Origin: an uncultured Terriglobales bacterium
GTDB lineage: Bacteria > Acidobacteriota > Terriglobia > Terriglobales > Acidobacteriaceae
Direction: 5' to 3'
DNA: 9,664 bases
Assembly (NCBI GenBank): GCA_955652845.1
Contig: CATPBY010000478.1
Location: 1 to 9,664, forward strand
Positions within the stretch are counted from its first letter, which is position 1. Every line of letters starts with the position of its first letter. Under the pieces are notes generated by a model that saw only the letters and a list, made by a program, of their open reading frames with translations, searched no databases and was not told the DNA's origin. Below are positions 1 through 5,503 of the stretch, in pieces. Made by a program: the position numbers and the translations under genes.

Positions 1-167
1 ATGTCGAAATAGCGCTTCGTCGTATTGACCAGCGCGGTCCTGGTCGACTCGTCCATGTCTCCGGCAGTCAAACAGGTTTGGGCGGATGCCGACTTCAGTA
101 ACGCGAACATCAAAACCGCCGCATAAAAGCGCAGTATCCAAGGGCCGATTTTGGAGGATTTACACAT
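1..167 (-). CDS. Secreted protein of unknown function, N-terminal part only (runs off the left edge)
   Basis: Reading the minus strand from the ATG at 167 gives 55 codons before the window edge. The protein begins MCKSSKIGPWILRFY, continues through a hydrophobic stretch (about residues 10-25) and ends that stretch in ASA-Q, a plausible signal peptidase I site near residue 29/30. The mature part starts QTCLTAGDMDES and continues into a polar helix-like segment. There is no lipobox before the Cys, so I read it as exported rather than as a lipoprotein. The ATG has no good ribosome-binding site. An in-frame GTG at 188 is preceded at 9 bases by GGGGAG and would add MAKHVAV, so it may be the true start. 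The gene lies in the same direction as the HtrA gene, about 140-160 bases downstream of it. I recall similar N-termini from acidobacterial hypothetical proteins but cannot assign a function. Confidence 0.6.
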   Translation of the reverse strand, partial: MCKSSKIGPWILRFYAAVLMFALLKSASAQTCLTAGDMDESTRTALVNTTKRYFD

Positions 168-303
168 CACGGCTACATGCTTCGCCACGCCCAACGTCTC
201 CCCTATCTCTAGAGCCTTAGAATGCCACCTGGTCGAATAGTACTGCAATCTAAATCCCCGGTTCGTGTGGCAGCCGGATTCGGGCCTCCGGCGGTGAGAG
301 GTC

Positions 304-325
304 GCCGGCTTAAAAGGCTGCCGGC
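304..325 (-). terminator. Possible weak terminator hairpin after the HtrA gene
   Basis: GCCGGC occurs at 304-309 and again at 320-325. It is self-complementary and gives a 6-bp GC-only stem with a 10-base loop, starting 3 bases past the HtrA stop codon. There is no U-tract, so intrinsic termination is uncertain. A second small hairpin, GCCGGA/TCCGGC at 273-292, lies further downstream. The rest of 190-303 shows nothing clear apart from the possible GTG start context at 188-205. Confidence 0.25.
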
Positions 326-328
326 CTT

Positions 329-1834
329 TCATTCCATTTCGAAGGTCAAGTACAGAAGACCGCCGTCTCGCTCCACCTGCAACACCACAGCATCGTTGGT
401 CTTCAGCGGCCCCACGGCGGCGCGAAGTGAATCCACCGAGTCGATCCGCGTTGTGTTCAGGCTATGAATAATGTCGCCGGTTTGCAGGCCGGTATCGGGA
501 ATAGTGAGATCGGCGGCGCGGCCCACCACGACGACTCCCGACGGGATCCGCAAAGTTCCGACCATGGAGCGCAGTTGATCGTTCAGATCGATGGCGAGGA
601 TCCCCAGGTGCGGTACCAGGCTTTTCTCCGGGTCGGTTGCGTCCTGCAACTGATCCATCTGGTCGCGTTGTTCGATGGCTGGGATCTCGAGCGTGAGCTT
701 CTCCTTGCCACGCAGGATCTCCAGTTTCAGGACCTCATCCAAACGATGCAAATACAAAGCTGCTGTCAGGGCCGGCAAAGTCTGGATAGAACGGCCGTCC
801 GCGGTCAAAACGACGTCTTGCACCTTCAGGCCAGCGGCGGCAGCGGGTCCGCCGGGCTTTACGTCGGAGACGATCACTCCCCAGGACTGGGCCAAGTGAA
901 GACCCTCGGCCAAGTCCGGCGTTATGGCCTGGGCTCCGGCTCCGATCTCGGTGCGATGCACGTGGCCATATTTGCGCAGGCTCTCGTAAACAAACCGAAC
1001 CACTCGGGCCGGAATGGCGAAGCCGAGTCCCTCGCTGCCGCCGCTCTGGCTAAGAATGAACGTGTTGATACCGACCACGTAACCATCCATGTCCACCAGA
1101 GGGCCGCCGCTGTTGCCATGATTAATGGGCGCATCTGTTTGAATGTAGATCATGGGCTTGCTGGGATCAGCCTGCCGCGCCACGGCGCTGACCACGCCCA
1201 TGGTGGCCGAATTCTGCAGGCCTTCAGGACTGCCGATAGCGAACACCAATTGTCCTTCGTGCGCGGAGCGTGCAGCGCCAAGCGAAAGCGTCGGCAGATT
1301 GGTTTCTTCGATCTTCAGCAGAGCGAGGTCGGATTCTTTGTGGATTCCAACAAGCTTCGCGTCCAGGATGGGCCGTCTGGCCGCGGGGGCGAAAGCGGAC
1401 TGAGAACCTTCTACTGCCATGGGCAGCGCCACTCGGATTCGTTGTGCTCCTTCCACTACGTGGGCATTGGTCATGATGTAGCCATCGGAGTCGAGGATCA
1501 CTCCCGAACCCACCGCGTGCTGACGGACAATCAGCGCAGTTTCGGTGCGTCCGCTCGGGCTGGCGGTTCCATATCCAGTGACCAGAACTTGAACAACCGC
1601 GGGTGAAACTCTGGCTACCAGAGATTGCAAAGCATTGTTCAGTTCCCGCAAAACTGGGGGAGGTTCCGAGGGGCGGGTGTCGGACGTTTTCCCGCGCCCG
1701 GCAGGCGGACTTTTGTGCGGAGCTGCTTTTTGCGCAGGAGGTGCGGCGGTTTGCTGGGCCTGGGCGAGGGATGCCAGACCTAGCCAGAACCAGAGTAAAG
1801 AAATACCTGACAAGCTCGTCCTGGAAAAAGACAT
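329..1834 (-). CDS. htrA: Periplasmic HtrA/Deg-family serine protease with two PDZ domains
   Basis: The gene encodes a 501-residue trypsin-like protease of the HtrA/DegP/DegQ family, which degrades or holds misfolded envelope proteins. An N-terminal signal peptide ends near AQA-QQ (about residue 26). A Pro/Ala/Lys-rich linker spans about 28-60. The protease domain spans about 62-290 with the full triad: His125 in TNAHVVEG, Asp169 in ESDLALLK and Ser242 in GNSGGPLVD. PDZ1 spans about 295-385 and PDZ2 about 408-500, so the length and layout are typical of the family. I chose the ATG at 1834 because GAGGAG lies 7 bases upstream at 1842-1847. The longer in-frame TTG at 1849 would overlap that ribosome-binding site. 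The gene is transcribed divergently from the PilZ gene. No convincing promoter is visible for it, and nothing in the sequence identifies its specific substrate. It could equally be named degP or degQ. Confidence 0.93.
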   Translation of the reverse strand: MSFSRTSLSGISLLWFWLGLASLAQAQQTAAPPAQKAAPHKSPPAGRGKTSDTRPSEPPPVLRELNNALQSLVARVSPAVVQVLVTGYGTASPSGRTETALIVRQHAVGSGVILDSDGYIMTNAHVVEGAQRIRVALPMAVEGSQSAFAPAARRPILDAKLVGIHKESDLALLKIEETNLPTLSLGAARSAHEGQLVFAIGSPEGLQNSATMGVVSAVARQADPSKPMIYIQTDAPINHGNSGGPLVDMDGYVVGINTFILSQSGGSEGLGFAIPARVVRFVYESLRKYGHVHRTEIGAGAQAITPDLAEGLHLAQSWGVIVSDVKPGGPAAAAGLKVQDVVLTADGRSIQTLPALTAALYLHRLDEVLKLEILRGKEKLTLEIPAIEQRDQMDQLQDATDPEKSLVPHLGILAIDLNDQLRSMVGTLRIPSGVVVVGRAADLTIPDTGLQTGDIIHSLNTTRIDSVDSLRAAVGPLKTNDAVVLQVERDGGLLYLTFEME

Positions 1835-1841
1835 GAGCGCG

Positions 1842-1847
1842 CTCCTC
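1842..1847 (-). promoter_or_regulatory. Ribosome-binding site deciding the HtrA start
   Basis: GAGGAG on the minus strand sits 7 bases before the ATG at 1834. It rules against the TTG at 1849 as start, because that codon precedes and abuts the motif. Confidence 0.75.
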
Positions 1848-2037
1848 AAAATGCGAGGCAGCCATTGTGCCAGAAAGAGCTAGTGACGGTTGGGACTACG
1901 GCCCTCAACTCCGGTCGGTTCCCGAACAGCACGTTTTCCTGACTGACTTTACCCCGACCCTGGTTTTCCTTGACTTGGATGCCGGGCAATATTGGGGGAA
2001 CCTAATTGCTACCGTTAATATTAGAGTTATCAGGCTT

Positions 2038-2065
2038 TTGCGAGGGGTGTCATCCGTGATATAAC
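2038..2065 (+). promoter_or_regulatory. Sigma-70-type promoter with extended -10, driving the PilZ/regulator genes
   Basis: TTGCGA (2038-2043) is followed after 16 bases by TATAAC (2060-2065). The TG at 2057-2058, one base before the -10 hexamer, forms an extended -10 element. Predicted transcription would start near 2072 and leave a leader of about 85 bases before the GTG at 2158. Confidence 0.55.
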
Positions 2066-2146
2066 CTGCCCTAAGCAGATTTTTTAAGATCCAGGCGGGA
2101 AATGGGATGATGGAGCTGGCTTTCGCACGCAGGAATGGCCAGGAAC

Positions 2147-2153
2147 GAGGAGG
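2147..2153 (+). promoter_or_regulatory. Strong ribosome-binding site deciding the PilZ start
   Basis: GAGGAGG lies 4 bases before the in-frame GTG at 2158. The upstream ATGs at 2107 and 2110 have only a weak GGCGGGA-like context, so the GTG is the better start. Confidence 0.7.
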
Positions 2154-2157
2154 TCTT

Positions 2158-2487
2158 GTGTCCGATGCGCGGACGGGGAAACGATTTCCCCTGGAATTGC
2201 CCATCAAAATTCATCGAGCGGAAGAGAGTGGGCAACACAGCGGAGTAACAGGAAACCTGAGCGCTGCCGGAGTGTACATCCGCGCGGATGCCTCGCTGGA
2301 AGTAGGTTCGAACGTCGAGTTCGAGATCACCCTGCCCCCCGAAGTGACCGGAGCCAAGGAAAATGTAGTCGTGCAATGCCACGGACGCGTGGTGCGCACT
2401 GACGAGCCCGCAACTGGCAGCAGTCCCACTGACGCCCGGGGCGTGGCCTGCGTAATTGATTCCTACGATTTCGTACGCCAGTCGTAA
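2158..2487 (+). CDS. Single-domain PilZ protein (predicted c-di-GMP receptor)
   Basis: The gene encodes a 109-residue protein made of one PilZ domain. Both signature c-di-GMP-binding elements are present: an RxxxR motif (Arg5 and Arg9 in ARTGKRF) and an NxSxxG motif (Asn33, Ser35 and Gly38 in NLSAAG). The beta-strand pattern follows, with a VVQCHGRVVRTD strand near the middle and GVACVIDSYDF at the end. Single-domain PilZ proteins act as soluble cytoplasmic adaptors that change partner activity on binding c-di-GMP. The partner is not identifiable here. The GTG start is chosen for its GAGGAGG site and because it places the RxxxR motif right at the N-terminus, as is usual. An upstream ATG at 2107 would add 17 residues. 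It is probably co-transcribed with the response regulator 16 bases downstream. Confidence 0.88.
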   Translation: MSDARTGKRFPLELPIKIHRAEESGQHSGVTGNLSAAGVYIRADASLEVGSNVEFEITLPPEVTGAKENVVVQCHGRVVRTDEPATGSSPTDARGVACVIDSYDFVRQS

Positions 2488-2503
2488 TCGAGGTGCTGAC
2501 GCA

Positions 2504-3184
2504 ATGCTGAAATTGATTCTGGCCGACAACCAGGCAATCTTTCGAGCGGGAATCGCCAAAGTGCTGGCGGTCGAAGACGAGATGCGCATCGTGGCGCAGG
2601 CGCAAACCCAGGAGCAGATGTTCATGGCCCTGGATAAGTTTCGCGCCGCGGTCTTAATCGTCGCCGGCGGTTTCCATTCTGATTTCAATGGCATCCTGCA
2701 AAACGCCAACCGGAATAAGACCCGAGTGGTAGTGCTGGCGGATACCGGCGAAAGCGCTCAGCGCTACATGTCCGCCGGAGCGCATGGCGTGGTGTACCGC
2801 AACGTAACCAGCGCGGCGCTGGTGGACTGCGTCCGCAAAGTGGCCCGCGGCGAAACCTGGGTGCAGGATATCGCGGTGCCGAGTGAACTCACGGAAAACG
2901 ACATGGTCGGATTGCGGGTGCGGGATCGTCTCACCGCAAAAGAGCTGCGCATCGTGGCGCTGATTGTGCAGGGTTATAAAAACAAAGAAATCGCCTCGCA
3001 GCTGGGCACTACCGAGCAGGTCATCAAGAACTATCTGCGCAATGTGTATGACAAGATCGGCGTCTCCGACCGCCTCGAACTGGCGTTGTTCACCATCCAC
3101 CATCGCATTCTGAATCAAGCCGCAGCGGCCACCGCAGCAGGTATCACGCCTCAGCCCGGGCCAGGCGCGGGGGTTGCTTCGTAG
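2504..3184 (+). CDS. NarL/LuxR-type transcriptional regulator with degenerate receiver domain
   Basis: This 226-residue protein has an N-terminal receiver-like domain (about 1-120) and a C-terminal LuxR/GerE helix-turn-helix (about 150-210). The HTH reads LTAKELRIVALIVQGYKNKEIA followed by a TTEQVIKNYL recognition helix. In the receiver, Asp9 of the acidic pocket remains (LADNQAIFRAG). The beta-3 strand reads AAVLIVAGG where active receivers have xxxLLDxxMP, so the phosphoacceptor Asp is replaced by Val53. The conserved Lys near the end of the domain appears as Arg (GVVYRN). It therefore probably does not work by aspartyl phosphorylation. A short Ala/Pro/Gly-rich tail ends the protein. I chose the ATG at 2504 because GAGGT lies 9 bases upstream. 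A longer frame open from 2456 overlaps the PilZ gene and has no such site. No histidine kinase is adjacent. Confidence 0.88.
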   Translation: MLKLILADNQAIFRAGIAKVLAVEDEMRIVAQAQTQEQMFMALDKFRAAVLIVAGGFHSDFNGILQNANRNKTRVVVLADTGESAQRYMSAGAHGVVYRNVTSAALVDCVRKVARGETWVQDIAVPSELTENDMVGLRVRDRLTAKELRIVALIVQGYKNKEIASQLGTTEQVIKNYLRNVYDKIGVSDRLELALFTIHHRILNQAAAATAAGITPQPGPGAGVAS

Positions 3185-3258
3185 GAAATTTTGCCTTTTC
3201 AGATTGCGATGCGGCCTTATCAATTTCTGACACTTATAACCTTCCCATATTTCGATTC

Positions 3259-3263
3259 AGGAG
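3259..3263 (+). promoter_or_regulatory. Ribosome-binding site of the VOC gene
   Basis: AGGAG with a 5-base spacer before the ATG at 3269 decides this start over the longer in-frame ATG at 3191. The 84 bases between the regulator gene and this start show no promoter that I would call. Confidence 0.75.
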
Positions 3264-3268
3264 AATTC

Positions 3269-3631
3269 ATGGCAAATCCATTCGTACACGATGAACTCAA
3301 CACAACCGATGTCAACAAAGCAAAGACTTTTTATGGAAAACTATTCGACTGGACTCTGGAAGACGTCCCGATGCCCGGCGGATCCTACACCATGATCAAA
3401 CCCGGTAAAGGAACCGGCGGCGGCATGATGAAGCATCCCGTTCCCGGGTCGCCATCATCATGGCTGGCATACGTGGAAGTGGACGACATTGATGCGGCCA
3501 CCAAGAAGGCCAAGTCACTGGGCGCCTCGGTCATGAAAGATGTGACGGAGGTGATGGGCGCGGGCTGGCTGAGTATTATTGTCGATCCCACGGGAGCTGC
3601 GCTCGGACTTTGGAAGTCTAAAGCAGCCTAG
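3269..3631 (+). CDS. VOC-superfamily (glyoxalase/bleomycin-resistance fold) protein
   Basis: This 120-residue protein is one VOC module built from two beta-alpha-beta-beta-beta halves. The first half begins FVHDELNTTDVNKAKTFYGKLFDW (read in two parts: FVHDELNTTD at 5-14, then the AKTFYGKLFDW helix at 18-28). The second half has WLAYVEVDDIDAA (65-77) and ends DPTGAALGLW (106-115), the classic closing strand. VOC proteins use divalent metals in dioxygenases, lyases, epimerases or resistance proteins. His7 and Glu9 are at positions where metal ligands often occur, but the substrate cannot be predicted. It resembles the short stand-alone subgroup similar to half of the mycobacterial CFP30B-type proteins. 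The length is normal for a single module. It may be read through from the regulator gene or transcribed alone. Confidence 0.87.
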   Translation: MANPFVHDELNTTDVNKAKTFYGKLFDWTLEDVPMPGGSYTMIKPGKGTGGGMMKHPVPGSPSSWLAYVEVDDIDAATKKAKSLGASVMKDVTEVMGAGWLSIIVDPTGAALGLWKSKAA

Positions 3632-3652
3632 AGCGAGAAGAACTCGTCAGAT

Positions 3653-3684
3653 CCAGCAGAAGCGACCTCCATCGCTTCTGCTGG
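3653..3684. terminator. Bidirectional hairpin terminator between convergent genes
   Basis: A perfect 13-bp inverted repeat, CCAGCAGAAGCGA (3653-3665) and TCGCTTCTGCTGG (3672-3684), encloses a 6-base loop. It lies in the 60-base gap between the stops of the VOC gene (+, 3631) and the dehydrogenase gene (-, 3692). Neither side has a strong U-run. The minus side is mildly T-rich (TTCTTCTCG). It can serve both genes. Confidence 0.75.
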
Positions 3685-3691
3685 CGCATGT

Positions 3692-5287
3692 TTAGCCGAT
3701 CTTCTCTCCCACCGCTTTGCCCTGCGTAAACAGGTAGAGATAATCCGGGCCGCCGGACTTGGAATCGGTGCCCGACATATTGAACCCGCCGAAAGGATGC
3801 GCCGCAACCGTCGCTCCCGTACATTTGCGGTTGATATAGAGATTGCCAACATGGAACTCGCGAATCGCGCGGGAGATCTTCTCCTTCGATTTCGTGTAGA
3901 CCGCGCCGGTAAGTCCGAATTCTGTATCGTTGGCGATCTCAAGCGCATGATCGTAGTTCCTGGATTTAATGACAGCCAGCACCGGGCCGAAGATCTCTTC
4001 CTGCTCCAGCTTTGATTTAGCTGGAATATCAGCGATAACCGTGGGCTGCAGAAAGTAGCCCTCCCCCGCATTCTTAACCTGGGCTCCGCCAGTGATCACG
4101 CGACCGTCTTTTTTGCCCTGCTCAATGTATTCGAGGATGGTCTTCATCGACCCTTCATTGATGACGGCTCCCATATTTGTGTTTTCTGCCGGATCACCGA
4201 TCGTGATCTTCTCCACGCGCGATTTCAGCTTCTCGAGAAAATTGTCATAGATACGTTCGTCGACAATCGCCCGGGAGCAAGCCGAGCATTTCTGTCCCTG
4301 GAAGCCGAAAGCCGATTGGGCCACGCCTTCGACTGCGGAGTCGAGATCGGCATCGGCATCAACTATGATCGCGTCCTTGCCTCCCATCTCAAGGATGGTG
4401 CGCTTGATCCAGAGCTGGCCGGAAGCGTGCGTGGCAGCGCTCTTATTGATGTCAAGCCCGACTTCGCGTGAGCCGGTAAACGCGATGTAGCGGGTCTTGG
4501 GGTGGGCAACGACTGCATTTCCGAAGCTGGCGCCCGCCCCCGGGCAGAAATTTACCACGCCATCGGGCATGCCGCATTCTTCGAGCAGCTCTACAAATTT
4601 TGCGGCGATGGTGGGCGAATCGCTGGAGGGCTTCAGGATCACGGTATTGCCGCTGACAATCGACGCCAGCGTCATGCCGGCCATAATCGCGCAAGGAAAG
4701 TTCCACGGGGGGATGACCGCGCCAACACCCAAAGGAATATAGAACAGGGAGTCGCGCTCTCCGGGCATCTGGATGTCCAGCTTGACCCTCGACAAGCGCA
4801 GCGCTTCGCGGCTGTAGTATTCGCAAAAATCGATAGTCTCGGCAATGTCGCCATCGGCCTCGGCCCAGTTCTTGCTCACCTCGAAGACCAGCCATGCGCA
4901 AAATTCAAATTTACGCTCGCGAAGCAGATCACCAACGCGGAAGAGAAGGCTGGCCCGTTCTTCCACCGGCGTATAGCGCCACGATGCAAAGGCGCTCAAA
5001 GCAGCCTTCATCGCGGGCTCGACATGCTCTTTCCCCGCCTTCTGATGCAGACCCACCACCTGGGATGGCTTTGCTGGATTCAGGGACTTGATCTTATCCT
5101 GCGTCCTGACCCGCTCGCCACCAATGATCAATTCGTACTCACGGCCAAGTTGACCGCGCACTTTCTCGATGGCAGCGCGCATCTTGCGAGCGTTTTCTTC
5201 CTTGCTGAAATCTGTCAGCGGCTCGTTCGCGAACGGGCCCTCATGCAGGCGAATCTGCGGGCGGGTAGGGGCTTCAACAGTTGCCAT
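3692..5287 (-). CDS. pruA: L-glutamate gamma-semialdehyde (1-pyrroline-5-carboxylate) dehydrogenase
   Basis: This 531-residue aldehyde dehydrogenase matches the monofunctional RocA/PruA group. That group oxidises L-glutamate gamma-semialdehyde (open form of P5C) to glutamate with NAD+, the second step of proline and arginine/ornithine catabolism in the cytoplasm. Visible motifs are IPPWNFP with the oxyanion-hole Asn196, the cofactor lysine in VILKPSSD (Lys219), FTGSREVG (270-277), the general base Glu300 in ILEMGGKDAI, the catalytic Cys334 in FQGQKCSACSR, and EEIFGPVLAV (430-439). The family-specific N-terminus (FANEPLTDF, 19-27) and C-terminus (HPFGGFNMSGTDSKSGGPDY) are both present, so the protein is full length. 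The ATG at 5287 has GAGGT 6 bases upstream. No proline dehydrogenase gene is adjacent in the window. It lies 216 bases downstream of the polysaccharide fusion gene and probably has its own promoter. Confidence 0.92.
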   Translation of the reverse strand: MATVEAPTRPQIRLHEGPFANEPLTDFSKEENARKMRAAIEKVRGQLGREYELIIGGERVRTQDKIKSLNPAKPSQVVGLHQKAGKEHVEPAMKAALSAFASWRYTPVEERASLLFRVGDLLRERKFEFCAWLVFEVSKNWAEADGDIAETIDFCEYYSREALRLSRVKLDIQMPGERDSLFYIPLGVGAVIPPWNFPCAIMAGMTLASIVSGNTVILKPSSDSPTIAAKFVELLEECGMPDGVVNFCPGAGASFGNAVVAHPKTRYIAFTGSREVGLDINKSAATHASGQLWIKRTILEMGGKDAIIVDADADLDSAVEGVAQSAFGFQGQKCSACSRAIVDERIYDNFLEKLKSRVEKITIGDPAENTNMGAVINEGSMKTILEYIEQGKKDGRVITGGAQVKNAGEGYFLQPTVIADIPAKSKLEQEEIFGPVLAVIKSRNYDHALEIANDTEFGLTGAVYTKSKEKISRAIREFHVGNLYINRKCTGATVAAHPFGGFNMSGTDSKSGGPDYLYLFTQGKAVGEKIG

Positions 5288-5337
5288 GGATGCACCTCGG
5301 GAAGTTTCAATGCCGTGAGGCAGATGTTAGAAGCTTT

Positions 5338-5346
5338 ATTGTAGCA
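5338..5346 (-). promoter_or_regulatory. Candidate extended -10 promoter of the P5C dehydrogenase gene
   Basis: The minus strand reads TGCTACAAT, an extended -10 (TG-N-TACAAT, five of six hexamer matches). It lies about 50 bases upstream of the ATG at 5287. No consensus -35 is seen at the proper distance (about 5361-5366 reads GGCCAG), which extended -10 promoters tolerate. Confidence 0.4.
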
Positions 5347-5431
5347 TCGGCAAATGGGTCCTGGCCTGCGCTGCGAATGCTGAGTAGCGAGACGTTTTCT
5401 TGGCTACATTTGTCGCGAACTTGGCGCCGCC

Positions 5432-5449
5432 TGCAAAGAATGCAAAGAA
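5432..5449. repeat. Perfect 9-bp tandem repeat upstream of the dehydrogenase gene
   Basis: TGCAAAGAA occurs twice head to tail (5432-5440 and 5441-5449). It lies about 90-105 bases upstream of the candidate -10, in the gap between the polysaccharide fusion gene and the P5C dehydrogenase gene. It could be a direct-repeat activator site or chance. The rest of this 216-base gap shows only a weak GGTGCC/GGCGCC hairpin near 5466-5483. Confidence 0.5.
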
Positions 5450-5503
5450 ATTCTGGACTGCGCTCGGCGCCGGTAACGGCACCCCCTGCTACTGATTCCG
5501 ACC

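Larger units (their letters stand above)
1835..2157. other. Divergent intergenic region between the HtrA and PilZ genes
   Basis: This 323-base stretch has no credible gene. Short ORFs here lack ribosome-binding sites and family resemblance. It contains the HtrA ribosome-binding site, an AT-richer patch at about 2001-2040 with the 8-base palindrome TAATATTA (2016-2023), and the rightward promoter at 2038-2065. The region between about 1880 and 2000 shows no motif I can name. Confidence 0.6.

Noticed and set aside
273..292. GCCGGA/TCCGGC hairpin downstream of the HtrA gene
   Set aside because: The stem is only 6 bp with no T-run on either strand, too weak to call separately.
464..1606. A 380-codon open frame on the plus strand opposite the HtrA gene
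   Set aside because: It is fully antisense to a protease with a complete catalytic triad and two PDZ domains. Its translation is low-complexity in style (many His, Gln, Gly, Arg) with no recognisable domain, as expected for a GC-rich shadow frame.
1832..1849. TTG at 1849 as the HtrA start codon
   Set aside because: It overlaps the GAGGAG ribosome-binding site that properly serves the ATG at 1834.
1858..1873. Sigma-54-like element on the minus strand before the HtrA gene (TGGCAC with GG-N10-GC spacing)
   Set aside because: The -12 half reads CTGCC rather than TTGCA, and the implied start near 1846 would fall within the ribosome-binding site, leaving a leader too short to use it. No enhancer-type site is visible.
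2107..2112. ATG at 2107 or 2110 as the PilZ start
   Set aside because: The GTG at 2158 has a near-perfect GAGGAGG site and gives the usual short N-terminus before RxxxR. The upstream 17 residues (MELAFARRNGQERGG region) look non-coding.
2071..2709. A 212-codon minus-strand frame opposite the PilZ and regulator genes
   Set aside because: It covers two well-supported plus-strand genes and has no recognisable domain.
4502..5344. A 280-codon open frame on the plus strand opposite the P5C dehydrogenase gene
   Set aside because: It is antisense to a full-length aldehyde dehydrogenase with all motifs. It has no family resemblance and no ribosome-binding site.
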